This document shows, piece by piece, positions 7,904 to 16,636 of a stretch of DNA of 36,631 bases (the stretch's first letter is position 1; every line of letters starts with the position of its first letter). The translations under genes were made by a program, and so were the position numbers. Origin of the DNA: Methanomassiliicoccales archaeon (GTDB lineage Archaea > Thermoplasmatota > Thermoplasmata > RBG-16-68-12 > SOIM01); the NCBI GenBank assembly GCA_004377185.1, contig SOIM01000018.1, positions 1 to 36,631 on the forward strand, in the 5' to 3' direction. Below the pieces are notes generated by a model. It did no database searches, was not told where the DNA came from, and saw only the letters and a program-made list of their open reading frames with translations.

Positions 7904-8986
7904 TCACTTCTTCTTTGATTTGAGGGGTTCCCTTTCCACTTCCAACCTGTCTGTAGTTGGGTACTCCTCAACCAGAAAACAGGGGAACTCAATATCACCT
8001 GCGATTTCTTTCAGGACCCAGGGGGCGATCTCCAAACGCGACTTTTCGTAGTCTATGTTCATGAGTTCGTCCGGAACTTCGAATCGTTCCATCAAATCGT
8101 TCTTCAATTTCACAAGCCCGAGGCTTTCGATGACTCCTTTGAACAGGGTGCCTTCGGGAGTGATTATCTCCCAATCCCCGGCGATATTCTTTGCCCTTCT
8201 CATGATTCTGTTCTTCAGCTGGACAGCGTCCTTGAAAGAAGAAGTGCAGTAATGGAGGGACATATCCACATCTGTTGAAAGCAGTTTCTTGGCAAGCTCA
8301 TCACATCCGGACACCGCGCTGGATATGTCGTTCTTCGTGTCGTACCCTTTCTTTCGCAGTCTCATCCAATTCGTCTCTGAGAACTCAAGTTCGTCAAGGT
8401 TCAGGAACTGCACACCGAGCTCATCTAGGTCCCGTACTAGAGTGGCCGTGGCCCTTTGTCTGTCTGGAAGAACGGGTATTTCGACACCCAAATCCATTCC
8501 CCCCTTGGTCACTTGTTTGAATGCCTCTGCGAAGTCCGTCCTTTCCATTCTGTTCCAAACGCGGAGAGGAGGATGAAACCTTATCTCGTCCAAGCCAGAG
8601 TCCTCGACATCTTTTAATTTCGAAGTGTCGGTGCAGGAAGTGTAGAGGTGGATGTGGAATCTCTCACCAAAGGTGTTCTTCAGAAGTCCGATGTGGTCAC
8701 ATGTTCGCTCTGCCACTTCAAGGGGATCCCCGCCCGTGATGCCTGCCCCGAGAGCGTCTATCATCCTGGCCTCATACAAGATGTCCTCATCTTCCTTCAC
8801 TCTCAGTTCATCGGCATACACCACATCCCTGCCTCTTTTGGATCCGGACAGGGGGCAGTAGAAGCATTTCCTCCTGCACTTTCCAGTCACCAGAAGAACC
8901 AGCTTAGCGCCCATCGCACAGTAACGACATCCCTCAGGGAGCTTCCCTTTCAGCAGTGACCCCTTTTGAAGTCTCTCAATAGCCAC
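7904..8986 (-). CDS. Radical SAM protein, COG2108-like
   Basis: The radical SAM cluster motif is CRRKCFYCP (C37, C41, C44 in CxxxCxxC), which binds the 4Fe-4S cluster that cleaves S-adenosylmethionine. ITGGDPLE follows, corresponding to the usual GGEP motif. A second CxxC (C20, C23) precedes it, and several Cys and His occur later. The 360 residues resemble the archaeal group annotated as related to pyruvate-formate-lyase activating enzymes; its substrate is unknown to me. The start is GTG at 8986 with no clear ribosome-binding site. A T-rich TATA box lies 20-27 bases upstream, so leaderless translation is likely. The IS200 right-end hairpin lies right after the stop codon, so the lysine-rich C-terminus could have been altered by insertion. 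Confidence 0.85.
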   Translation of the reverse strand: MAIERLQKGSLLKGKLPEGCRYCAMGAKLVLLVTGKCRRKCFYCPLSGSKRGRDVVYADELRVKEDEDILYEARMIDALGAGITGGDPLEVAERTCDHIGLLKNTFGERFHIHLYTSCTDTSKLKDVEDSGLDEIRFHPPLRVWNRMERTDFAEAFKQVTKGGMDLGVEIPVLPDRQRATATLVRDLDELGVQFLNLDELEFSETNWMRLRKKGYDTKNDISSAVSGCDELAKKLLSTDVDMSLHYCTSSFKDAVQLKNRIMRRAKNIAGDWEIITPEGTLFKGVIESLGLVKLKNDLMERFEVPDELMNIDYEKSRLEIAPWVLKEIAGDIEFPCFLVEEYPTTDRLEVEREPLKSKKK

Positions 8987-9005
8987 AGAGGCATATTGGA
9001 TTCCG

Positions 9006-9013
9006 AATAAAAA
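9006..9013 (-). promoter_or_regulatory. TATA box of the radical SAM gene
   Basis: The minus strand reads TTTTTATT, 20-27 bases before the GTG start at 8986. This spacing fits leaderless archaeal transcription. Confidence 0.5.
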
Positions 9014-9025
9014 GAATGGTGTTTC

Positions 9026-10111
9026 CTAGCTGAGCGATTCGATTGTTGGACCCAGAGCCTCCACGAACCTGTCACACTGATCCTCAGGCACGGTGAAGGA
9101 CACACGTACGAACTTGGAACCATACCTCTTGGACACATAGTTCCCGGACCTCACGAAAACACCATGGTCGTACAGCATCTTCTCTTCGAATTTGTCCGGG
9201 TCGATTCCCAATTCGCTCACGTCTATCACGAACATGTTCGTGAAGGAGGGATATACTGGAAGGAATGCTCCTTCTATCTTGTCAACTGCCGATTCTATCT
9301 TCTCCTGGTTGTTCCTGCAGATCCTGAGCATATCTCCCAGCCAGTTCTCTTTCGTCTGCAGAGCCGTCAGTGCCGCTCTCTGAGCCAACACGTTGACCGA
9401 AAGGACGTTCGTGTCGAACTTGATCACTTCCTTCATCACTCTCGGGGGAGCCAGCAGGGCGCCGATTCTCAATCCCGCCATCCCGCAGTTCTTGGAAAAG
9501 GAATAGGCGATCAATGACTTCTCCGGGTAGAAATCCGTTGTGAGAGTGTGGTCCTCTGAGAAATCTCTGTATGTTATATCGTCCACAACCCACAGGTTAT
9601 TGTCCCTTGCTATCTCGCATATGGCTTTGACTTCGTTCCTTCTGTAATCTGTGCCCAATGGATTCAGAGGGTCTATCAGCAGGATCATCTTTGTCTTGTC
9701 CGTGACTGCTTCGTTCACCTGTTCTTCCGTCATCTTGTACGGGTTTCCGTAGATTCCGATCTCGACAGGTTTAGCTTTCGAAAGCGTGATCTGGTGATGT
9801 ATGGGCATGAAGCTGGGGTCGGTAGCTATCACCTCGTCCCCTTCGGCCAGCAATGCCCTGTTCAGAATGTAGAGGGCCTCTATTCCCCCATTCGTGATAT
9901 GGATGTCCAAATCGTGCAAGCCGAGATCCTTGAGTATCGCCTCCGGCAGGCCAAAAGAACCCTTCCTGTAAGGATAAAGGTTGTACACTCTCTCCTTTGC
10001 AGCTGATATGATGGCATCTATGACGGCCGGGTCAGTTGGAATGGTGTTAGTGTTCTGGCTCATCCACACTACGTCTTTCCAATGCTTGTGGGCATACTCG
10101 AACTCGTCCAT
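9026..10111 (-). CDS. PLP-dependent aminotransferase, class I/II (fold type I)
   Basis: A 361-aa cytoplasmic aminotransferase. Visible landmarks are ITNGGIEALY (cofactor phosphate side), DPLNPLG with the conserved Asn, VVDDITYRDF with the Asp that contacts the pyridine nitrogen, and SFSKNCGMAGLRIG with the Schiff-base lysine (about residue 207) and phosphate-binding Arg. A C-terminal FVRVSFT supplies the carboxylate-binding Arg. The closest general resemblance is to histidinol-phosphate or aspartate/aromatic aminotransferases, but specificity cannot be assigned. ATG 10111 was chosen; a GTG two codons upstream (10117) is an alternative. It follows the 75-aa gene by 25 bases on the same strand, so they are probably cotranscribed. 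Confidence 0.92.
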   Translation of the reverse strand: MDEFEYAHKHWKDVVWMSQNTNTIPTDPAVIDAIISAAKERVYNLYPYRKGSFGLPEAILKDLGLHDLDIHITNGGIEALYILNRALLAEGDEVIATDPSFMPIHHQITLSKAKPVEIGIYGNPYKMTEEQVNEAVTDKTKMILLIDPLNPLGTDYRRNEVKAICEIARDNNLWVVDDITYRDFSEDHTLTTDFYPEKSLIAYSFSKNCGMAGLRIGALLAPPRVMKEVIKFDTNVLSVNVLAQRAALTALQTKENWLGDMLRICRNNQEKIESAVDKIEGAFLPVYPSFTNMFVIDVSELGIDPDKFEEKMLYDHGVFVRSGNYVSKRYGSKFVRVSFTVPEDQCDRFVEALGPTIESLS

Positions 10112-10136
10112 CTGCACACGCCCCCGACCGCGACAA

Positions 10137-10364
10137 TCATCTTATAGTAGTGAAGTGAAGTATAGTACCAGACCCGCTCAGTTTTGCCTGAACTTGGTCC
10201 ACAAATTCTATCACCCTTAACGAGGGAACGTTCCTCTGTGTCCACTCATATACGAAATCAAAAGTCCCAAGTGTAGTCCTGAACCCCAACTCCTTCATCT
10301 TAACTGCTACGTCCGATGCCTTCTCCCCCTCAGTCGAGACATACACCGTCACATACGTTCGCAT
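10137..10364 (-). CDS. Small hypothetical alpha/beta protein (75 aa)
   Basis: I do not recognise the family. It begins at ATG 10364 behind a good ribosome-binding site (GAGAGGT, about 4 bases away). It shows a regular pattern: strand TYVTVYVST, an amphipathic helix KASDVAVKMKELGF, strand TLGTFDFVYEW, then a helix LRVIEFVDQVQAKL and a final strand. This beta-alpha-beta layout resembles small ferredoxin-like or MTH1187-like folds. No cysteines or obvious catalytic residues are present. It is followed 25 bases later by the aminotransferase, suggesting an operon. The divergent tRNA-Val lies upstream. Confidence 0.75.
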   Translation of the reverse strand: MRTYVTVYVSTEGEKASDVAVKMKELGFRTTLGTFDFVYEWTQRNVPSLRVIEFVDQVQAKLSGSGTILHFTTIR

Positions 10365-10423
10365 ACGACCTCTCCACTACTGAATAGCCACCTGGATTCA
10401 AAATACTTGTGGTCGCCAATCGC

Positions 10424-10433
10424 AAAACTTATG
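10424..10433 (+). promoter_or_regulatory. Probable promoter element of tRNA-Val
   Basis: AAACTTATGA lies about 30-37 bases before the mature tRNA 5' end, at the distance expected for an archaeal TATA box with a short leader. It is weak by sequence. Confidence 0.3.
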
Positions 10434-10460
10434 AGTTATTGGTACTCTTTCCCAAGGCAA

Positions 10461-10533
10461 GGGCTCATAGTCTAGAGGTTATGACGTCACCTTGACACGG
10501 TGAAGGTCGGGAGTTCGAATCTCCCTGAGCCCA
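10461..10533 (+). tRNA. tRNA-Val (anticodon GAC)
   Basis: The 73 bases fold into a full cloverleaf. The acceptor stem is GGGCTCA/TGAGCCC and the anticodon stem is TCACC/GGTGA, with loop TTGACAC giving anticodon GAC (10494-10496). The T arm is GGGAG TTCGAAT CTCCC, the D arm is short and the discriminator is A. No CCA is encoded and no intron is present. It reads valine GUC/GUU codons. A short T-run follows at 10540-10543. No integrase or attachment duplication is visible next to it. Confidence 0.96.
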
Positions 10534-10635
10534 CTACCGCTTTTGTTCGAATGTCAGAAATCTCACCATTCTCAAAACAATCTGATGAAATCAGTATTGA
10601 TATTCGCACGACAAGCACGAAATAACTGGCGACCG

Positions 10636-10644
10636 ATTTTTATC
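10636..10644 (+). promoter_or_regulatory. TATA box of the GTPase gene
   Basis: ATTTTTATC is centred about 31 bases before ATG 10672, predicting a very short leader. It supports that ATG over the upstream in-frame codon at 10543. Confidence 0.45.
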
Positions 10645-10671
10645 CGAACAGTGAAGCCCAGAGGCCGCAGG

Positions 10672-11499
10672 ATGCCCAAGCAAAGAAGAATTAGGGTGAA
10701 GGTGTGTCTAGTCGGAGATTGTGGCGTAGGGAAAACCAGCCTGATTCGTCGCTTCATCCACAGTGAATTCGAAGATAGGTACATCCCCACTCCTAGTACA
10801 GCCGTCTCGAAGGTCGAGCTCCTTTTCCCCACCAATCATGATAGTGAGATTATGCTGGAAATGGATCTCTGGGACATAACTGGACAGAGCGCTTTCCGGA
10901 AATTCCTCAGCGACGCGTACTTCTGCAATGCCACAAGCATCGTGGCGGTATGCGATGCATCCCGAACAGAAACCCTACACGAGTTGGAAGACTGGATTAG
11001 TGCTGGTAGGGAGATCGCAGGTGGGGTCCAGACTCATACTCTGGCCAACAAGACGGATTTGGAAAGAAATCCCGTCATGAATGACCCAATGCTCAAACAG
11101 ATTGCCAACAAGTACGATGCGCCCTTTTACTTTGTGAGCGCCAAGACTGGATTGAACGTTGATTTCGCTTTCCAGACAATCGCCGAGATGATTCTGAAAG
11201 AGATCTTGAGCAAACTGGACGAAAAAGAAGCGGTCATGAAGAAGGAATGGGAGATTCTGGACACCATTGTGAAGAGAGGGAAACTTGGGGCGTCAAAAGA
11301 ATACTTCTTCACCACTATGAAGGGAATAGCGTTCGATACCCTCAGATCCTATATTGACAGGCTCGAGGAAAAGGGCTATTTGCGAGTGACTTGGAATGAT
11401 GCCACTAGCTTCATCGCCTTTGCCACTGAGGCTGGAGTTGAGAGAGCCAAGCTTGGACCAGAAAGAATAGAGGATGAGGTCATCGACACTGTCGTCTGA
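10672..11499 (+). CDS. Ras/Rab-like small GTPase with C-terminal winged-helix-like domain
   Basis: The 275-aa protein has a complete G domain: P-loop GDCGVGKTS (about 15-23), a threonine-containing switch I (YIPTPST), DITGQ (switch II, D-x-x-G), NKTD (126-129, guanine specificity) and SAKT (156-159). The G domain ends near residue 180. A charged helix leads into a domain of about 65 residues (193-255, ILDTIVKRGKLGASKEYFF to YLRVTWNDATSFIAF) with the helix-helix-helix-beta-hairpin pattern of a winged helix. No lipid-attachment cysteine is present at the C-terminus. The frame continues upstream to 10543, but homology begins at MPKQRRIRVKVCLVG and a TATA box precedes it. The role is unknown; a GTP-switched regulator is an inference. 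Confidence 0.88.
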   Translation: MPKQRRIRVKVCLVGDCGVGKTSLIRRFIHSEFEDRYIPTPSTAVSKVELLFPTNHDSEIMLEMDLWDITGQSAFRKFLSDAYFCNATSIVAVCDASRTETLHELEDWISAGREIAGGVQTHTLANKTDLERNPVMNDPMLKQIANKYDAPFYFVSAKTGLNVDFAFQTIAEMILKEILSKLDEKEAVMKKEWEILDTIVKRGKLGASKEYFFTTMKGIAFDTLRSYIDRLEEKGYLRVTWNDATSFIAFATEAGVERAKLGPERIEDEVIDTVV

Positions 11500-11502
11500 C
11501 AA

Positions 11503-12642
11503 TCATCCCAGGACACTTCGGGCGATCACCATTTTTTGGACTTCTGAAGTCCCCTCATAGATCTCTGTGATTTTTGCGTCTCTGTAATACCTTTCAAGCG
11601 GAAGGTCGGTCATGTATCCGTACCCTCCATGAACTTGAATGGCGAGTCTTGTGACGTCCACAGCTGAGGTAGAAGCAGCCAACTTCGCCATTGCCGCTTC
11701 CTTGGAGAACCTCTCTCCGGCATCTTCAAGAAAGGCAGCATGATATGTCAGCCACTTTGCCGAGGTTATCTTCACTTCCATTTCCGCGATCATCCATTGA
11801 ATGGCTTGAAGTCTGGAGATGGGCTTTCCGAACTGGATCCTCTCGTTGGCGTACTTCACCGCGGCATCCCTCGCACCCTCTGCCAAACCCAATGCCTGAG
11901 CAGCTATCCCTATCCTTCCCGAGTCCAGTGTTATCATTGAGATCTTGAACCCGTCCCCTTCGTTACCAAGCAGGTTCTCTTTCGGGATTTTGCAGTTCTC
12001 CATGATCACTTCCGCATGCTCGGTTGACCTGATCCCCATCTTGTCGAAGATCTTGCCGACTTTGAGTCCGGGCGCATCATTCTCAACTATGAACGCGCTC
12101 ATACCCTTCGTTCCTTTTTCTGGGTCGGTTATCGCAATAACGATGAAGACCCCTGCAATGGTGGCGTGGGTGATGAAGTACTTTCTCCCGTTGAGTACAT
12201 AGTCGTCACCTTCCAGCACCGCTGTGGATTCCATGGAGCCGACATCCGTTCCAGCGTTAGGTTCTGTCAGGGCGAACGCCCCTATGACCTCCCCTTTCGC
12301 GAGAGGAGGGAGGTACTTCTGCTTCTGTTCGTCGTTCCCGAATTTGAGGATGACTTGTGCGCAAAGCGTGGTGTGGACGCTGAGGCTGCCCCCGAGAGAT
12401 GCGGAAACCTTGGAAAGCTCTTCAATCACACTCACGTAACTGATGTGGTCCGCTCCCGCTCCACCGTACTCTGTGGGAATCGGTACTCCTGTGAGGCCCT
12501 CCTCCATCAGCTTCTCCCACAGCTCCATCGAGAATTTTCCCTTCTTCTCGACTTCGTCGACAACTAGTGCAACATCTCTCTCAGCAAACTCCTTCGCCTT
12601 ATTCTTCCAGTTCAATTGTGCTTCATCAAACTCGAAATCCAT
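11503..12642 (-). CDS. Acyl-CoA dehydrogenase
   Basis: This FAD enzyme oxidises acyl-CoA to trans-2-enoyl-CoA and passes electrons to electron-transfer flavoprotein. The 379 residues show the three-part fold. The N-terminal helical domain leads to FALTEPNAGTDVGS (FAD/substrate loop). A central beta domain (GRKYFITHATIAG) and a C-terminal helical domain follow, with RIQFGKPISRLQAIQWMIA, QVHGGYGYMTDLP and ITEIYEGTSEVQ, where Glu about 363 is the expected catalytic base. This base position is that of short/medium-chain and butyryl-CoA dehydrogenases, not isovaleryl-CoA dehydrogenase. No ETF genes lie in the window. It is convergent with the GTPase gene, with a three-base gap. Confidence 0.96.
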   Translation of the reverse strand: MDFEFDEAQLNWKNKAKEFAERDVALVVDEVEKKGKFSMELWEKLMEEGLTGVPIPTEYGGAGADHISYVSVIEELSKVSASLGGSLSVHTTLCAQVILKFGNDEQKQKYLPPLAKGEVIGAFALTEPNAGTDVGSMESTAVLEGDDYVLNGRKYFITHATIAGVFIVIAITDPEKGTKGMSAFIVENDAPGLKVGKIFDKMGIRSTEHAEVIMENCKIPKENLLGNEGDGFKISMITLDSGRIGIAAQALGLAEGARDAAVKYANERIQFGKPISRLQAIQWMIAEMEVKITSAKWLTYHAAFLEDAGERFSKEAAMAKLAASTSAVDVTRLAIQVHGGYGYMTDLPLERYYRDAKITEIYEGTSEVQKMVIARSVLG

Positions 12643-12785
12643 CTCCTTCCCCCTGTTTCGACCGTGTCATGTTCTGGAACGATATTAAGATTGCTATCCT
12701 CCCCTTTTCGAAAGAATGAAATATCGAGTCAGTTGTTTGAGTACTGTTGGAATAGCCAGGGCTGTGGGCACCCAGAGGATTGACC

Positions 12786-15700
12786 ATGGATGTTGCGATT
12801 GTCGGTTCCTTGATGGCATTAGGTGTAACGTTTCTCATCATCGCTGTCCTGGCACTTCGCTCCCCTCTGATTTTCAAGATCGCGCTCAGGAATTTTCTTA
12901 AGAGGAAAAGGTCCACAACAATGGCGATATTCGGTCTCGCGGTTGGTGCGGCGATCATCACTGGTTCTCTAGCTGTAGGGGACTCATTGGAGAATGCCGT
13001 TGTCCAGTCCACTTATCAGAACTTGGGGAACGTGGATGAGGCTGTGCGTTCTATGAGTGCTTTTGATCAGTCGATCGTTGACGAGATAATGAGTGGAAGC
13101 CTTGCTGGAGAAGTTGACGCCGTCGCTCCCCTAATCGTCTTACCGGTCTCGGTCATGAATCTGAATTCGTCCGGGAGGGAGTCCCACGTAAACATCATTG
13201 GTTTCACAGAGGAGTTTCTTGATTTTGGGGATTTCAGCCTCAGGGATGGGAGTCCTTTTCAAGGATTGTTGGGACCAAATCAGGCCCTTGTCAACGAAAA
13301 ACTGGCTAGTCGCATTGATGCTTCGCCCCGTGATACCTTGAGACTGTCGTTACGAACCCCCGAGTTCTCCTTCGAAACGGTCTACTCCCCGTTAACTTCT
13401 CTTCGAGAATGGGATGTGGAGATTCTTGACATAGTTGGGGACTTCGGCCTAGGAAGATTCCAACTGAGCAGCTCTGGAGTCGTACCCGAGAACATTTTCG
13501 TTAGACTAGAGGATTCGCAGAACACATTGGGTATGAACGGGAAAGTCAACACGGTCGTTGTGTCCAACAAGGGTGACGCTCACGAGGGGTTGGAGAGGTC
13601 CCAAACGGTTACGCCAATGTTGGAGAAGCTTTTTGACGAACGTTTCGGATATGAAGACATCGGCTTTGTTGTTGTTCCTGACGGTTACGTGAAGATTGAA
13701 AGAAAGGAGATATTCTTTGAGGAACGGTATCTTGACTTGGTCACCAACATAACTTCCGCTTCTGCTATGGTCGAGGAGGTCTCACCGCTTACCTCATATT
13801 TCGTCAATTGGATAGGAAACGAGACTCTCTGGGTTGCCTATTCGGTTGTTACAGGGTTTGACGCAGCTGTTGATTCGGCCTTTGGATTGTTCGAAAGGAA
13901 CACCACTGGTGAACAGATAATAGGGGAAATGGATGATAACGAAATGATTATCACCGACTACGTAGCTTGGCGTCTGGGAATAGGAGAAGGCGCAACTATC
14001 ACCCTTAATTTCTCTGTCTATGACGAATCCTTCGACGAGGTTTTCGTGCACGAGGATTTCACAGTGAAATATGTAATCAATTTGACTGGCAAGGCGGACG
14101 ACAGCGAATTGATGCCCCCATTTCCCGGTATCAAGGGGAAGTCGGGCTGTGGCGATTGGGACCCACCCATTCCAATTGACTTCGGTATTATGGAGGGCGA
14201 CGTACAGTATGACGATCTCTGGTATTGGGTCAACTATGCCGGTACCCCAAAGGCCTATATCACACTCAACAAGGCAAAGGAATTGTGGGCCAACGATTTG
14301 GGAGAAATCACAACCATCAAGATTAAGCCATCAGTAGGAACGAACACAGCAACGTTGGCCAACTGGATAGGAAACGAGCTCAACGAATCGGTAGGTTACC
14401 GTGACGCTGGAATCACGATATCCCAGATAAAGAAGGAAGGGATTGAATCCGCAAAGGGCACCCAGATAGTCACTGAGACTTTCATAGCCTTTGGAAGTGT
14501 GGTCATAATCGCTGGGATCCTGCTGATAGTCCTGTTCGTGGCCACATCCGCCGAAGAGAGGAAGAAGGAAATCGGTGTGATTAGAACACTCGGAGCAACG
14601 AGGAAGAAAACAACCCTGTCCTTTGCTTTTGAAGGCTCGCTCTTGTCGATAATAGCATCTGCGATTGGAGTCGTGTTGGGGATTGTCGTAGCTATTGCTT
14701 GCGTTTGGTTGACGAACACCTTTTGGACGAACATTGTCGAAGGGAATGAGATTGCACTGCATTTGACGGCATCCAGCATAATCTTGGGCTTGGTCTCTGG
14801 TTTCCTCATCGCACTAATAACGTACGCGATAGCATCCTATTCAATATCCCGAATGCGGATAGTTGAGGCCCTGCGTAGAATGTCATTGAAGATTTCCAGA
14901 AGGTCCCGTGGAATCCTCCCAATACTCTTCATTGTGTATGGGGCACTTCTGATTTCAGTCGGTTTTACAGAAGACATCGATTCCTCCGTTCTTGGTCTTT
15001 CTTGGCTTTTCGGGCCAGTCCTGATTCTCTTGGGCATTGGCTTTCTGATAAGAGCAAGGACAGGGAGGAGGTTGGGATGCGGTATTGCGGGCCTGGTCTC
15101 AATAGTCTATACATTAGCCTTCGACATCGTCTTCCTTTCTACTTTCAATGAGCCAGCGTTCCTCTTATTCTTCCTAAGTGGTTTCATGGTTGTCCTGGCA
15201 GCAACTGTGGCTCTCTGGTCCAGCATGGATGCCGTTGCGAGATTGTTCAGCAGAACTTCAGTGACGAAAGTTGCTTTCACGAATCCCTCAAGAAAGGCGG
15301 GTCAGTCCGCAATGACAATGGCCATGTTCGCGGTGGTGGTCTTCACTCTGGTTGCCCTCGCGGTAAACATATCTGGTCAGGAAGCGAACATGGACCGAGC
15401 AGTATTGGAGCAGGGCGCTGGATACCAAGTGGTGGCAGAGGCCACAACCCCACTCCGGTTCGACCTGGGGGATGAGCAGGCCAGAACGGAGAACGGCATA
15501 CCCGGATATCCTGGGGGCTTTATGGTGGCTCAGTTCTCTACCTACGGAGCTTCAGGGGGCACTTGTAGCAATTTGAACAGTGTCCTGCCTCCTCGATTGA
15601 TGGGCGCCAATGAGACATTCCTGCAGGATAACACTCTGAGATTCTCTTCTTCAAGACATCACGGTTCTTCTGATCCAGAGGGCGCATGGTCCGAGCTGTA

Positions 15701-16448
15701 TGATGTTCAGACAGACGGTTCGATTCCCATAATCGGGGACGCGAACACGATCATATGGATATACGGGAAGAATGTGGGAGACACGATCGAAGTGACTAAT
15801 GAGAACGGAGAGTCCAGGAAGCTTCTTGTGACGGGAATCCTCCGGAGCTCAATATTCAGTGGTTCAGTCTTTCTTTCGGAAGATAACTTGGATGACCTGT
15901 ATCCGACCAAGGCCGAATATGATTTCTTCCTTTTCAAAGCGTCCGATCCAGACCAACTGGTGCCCTACCTTGAGCAGAATCTCACCGCGTACGGTGTTGA
16001 TGCTGTTCTCGTGGAAGAAAGGGTGAGGGAGAACCTTGAGATTGAATGGTCCTACATGTCCCTCTTCCAAGTCTTGCTCCTGTTCGGGCTGGTGGTGGGC
16101 ACTGCGGGTCTCGCTCTGACTTCAGCCAAGTCCATATCGGAGAGAAGAAACGAAATCGGAATCCTGAGATCGCTTGGATTCAAACGGAACATGGTCCTCA
16201 GAACCTTCCTTTTGGAGAACCTCTACATCTCTCTTTCCGGCACTCTGATAGGAGTGGTTTTCGGGCTACTGGTGTCGTTCATATTCTTCGGTCCGATTGG
16301 TGGTCAGGGATATGGTGTCGTGATTCCTTGGTTGACGATTGGTATAATAATCGTAGCAGTGCTGGTTGCAACAATACTGTCAACTGCCGGACCGTCCATA
16401 AGAGCCGGAAGGATGGAAACAGTTGAGGCACTTAGGATTGAGGAGTAG
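12786..16448 (+). CDS. Large two-module FtsX/MacB-type ABC permease
   Basis: The protein has about 1220 residues. An extra N-terminal membrane helix (about 5-28) precedes the usual first FtsX helix (42-63). A very large extracytoplasmic domain runs to about residue 555. A three-helix FtsX module (558-690) follows, with the loop EERKKEIGVIRTLGATRKK. A block of four or five more helices (about 715-810) leads to a second MacB-like extracytoplasmic domain, and a final FtsX module (about 1090-1215) has SERRNEIGILRSLGFKRNMV. ATG 12786 was chosen because AGAGGA sits seven bases upstream. The partner ATPase is not adjacent. The second half is a paralogue of the gene at the left edge. Export or envelope remodelling is the likely role. 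Confidence 0.93.
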   Translation: MDVAIVGSLMALGVTFLIIAVLALRSPLIFKIALRNFLKRKRSTTMAIFGLAVGAAIITGSLAVGDSLENAVVQSTYQNLGNVDEAVRSMSAFDQSIVDEIMSGSLAGEVDAVAPLIVLPVSVMNLNSSGRESHVNIIGFTEEFLDFGDFSLRDGSPFQGLLGPNQALVNEKLASRIDASPRDTLRLSLRTPEFSFETVYSPLTSLREWDVEILDIVGDFGLGRFQLSSSGVVPENIFVRLEDSQNTLGMNGKVNTVVVSNKGDAHEGLERSQTVTPMLEKLFDERFGYEDIGFVVVPDGYVKIERKEIFFEERYLDLVTNITSASAMVEEVSPLTSYFVNWIGNETLWVAYSVVTGFDAAVDSAFGLFERNTTGEQIIGEMDDNEMIITDYVAWRLGIGEGATITLNFSVYDESFDEVFVHEDFTVKYVINLTGKADDSELMPPFPGIKGKSGCGDWDPPIPIDFGIMEGDVQYDDLWYWVNYAGTPKAYITLNKAKELWANDLGEITTIKIKPSVGTNTATLANWIGNELNESVGYRDAGITISQIKKEGIESAKGTQIVTETFIAFGSVVIIAGILLIVLFVATSAEERKKEIGVIRTLGATRKKTTLSFAFEGSLLSIIASAIGVVLGIVVAIACVWLTNTFWTNIVEGNEIALHLTASSIILGLVSGFLIALITYAIASYSISRMRIVEALRRMSLKISRRSRGILPILFIVYGALLISVGFTEDIDSSVLGLSWLFGPVLILLGIGFLIRARTGRRLGCGIAGLVSIVYTLAFDIVFLSTFNEPAFLLFFLSGFMVVLAATVALWSSMDAVARLFSRTSVTKVAFTNPSRKAGQSAMTMAMFAVVVFTLVALAVNISGQEANMDRAVLEQGAGYQVVAEATTPLRFDLGDEQARTENGIPGYPGGFMVAQFSTYGASGGTCSNLNSVLPPRLMGANETFLQDNTLRFSSSRHHGSSDPEGAWSELYDVQTDGSIPIIGDANTIIWIYGKNVGDTIEVTNENGESRKLLVTGILRSSIFSGSVFLSEDNLDDLYPTKAEYDFFLFKASDPDQLVPYLEQNLTAYGVDAVLVEERVRENLEIEWSYMSLFQVLLLFGLVVGTAGLALTSAKSISERRNEIGILRSLGFKRNMVLRTFLLENLYISLSGTLIGVVFGLLVSFIFFGPIGGQGYGVVIPWLTIGIIIVAVLVATILSTAGPSIRAGRMETVEALRIEE

Positions 16449-16512
16449 AAGACCTGTAGGAGCAGTTTGCAGATGATACACGATCATGTACCTCCTAAAC
16501 ATGTTCAAAATG

Positions 16513-16519
16513 TTTATAT
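16513..16519 (+). promoter_or_regulatory. TATA box upstream of the propeller/redox gene run
   Basis: TTTATAT lies in the 188-base gap after the permease gene, predicting transcription from about 16543. It is the only clear promoter before the six overlapping genes 16637-24851. The leader would be about 80-95 bases, with an AAGGAGAG at 16555-16562. Confidence 0.5.
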
Positions 16520-16636
16520 GAGGATTGCTGAATCTTTGAGAATCAGGAATAGCCAAGGAGAGTGTTTGACAGGACACCTGGAGTGTTTTGGATTGCCCGG
16601 AGAGAACACAATAATCTGCGAATGGATGTCTGCCCG

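Noticed and set aside
10461-10533. tRNA-Val as an integration site of a mobile island.
   Set aside because: No integrase and no duplicated tRNA 3' end were found in the window.
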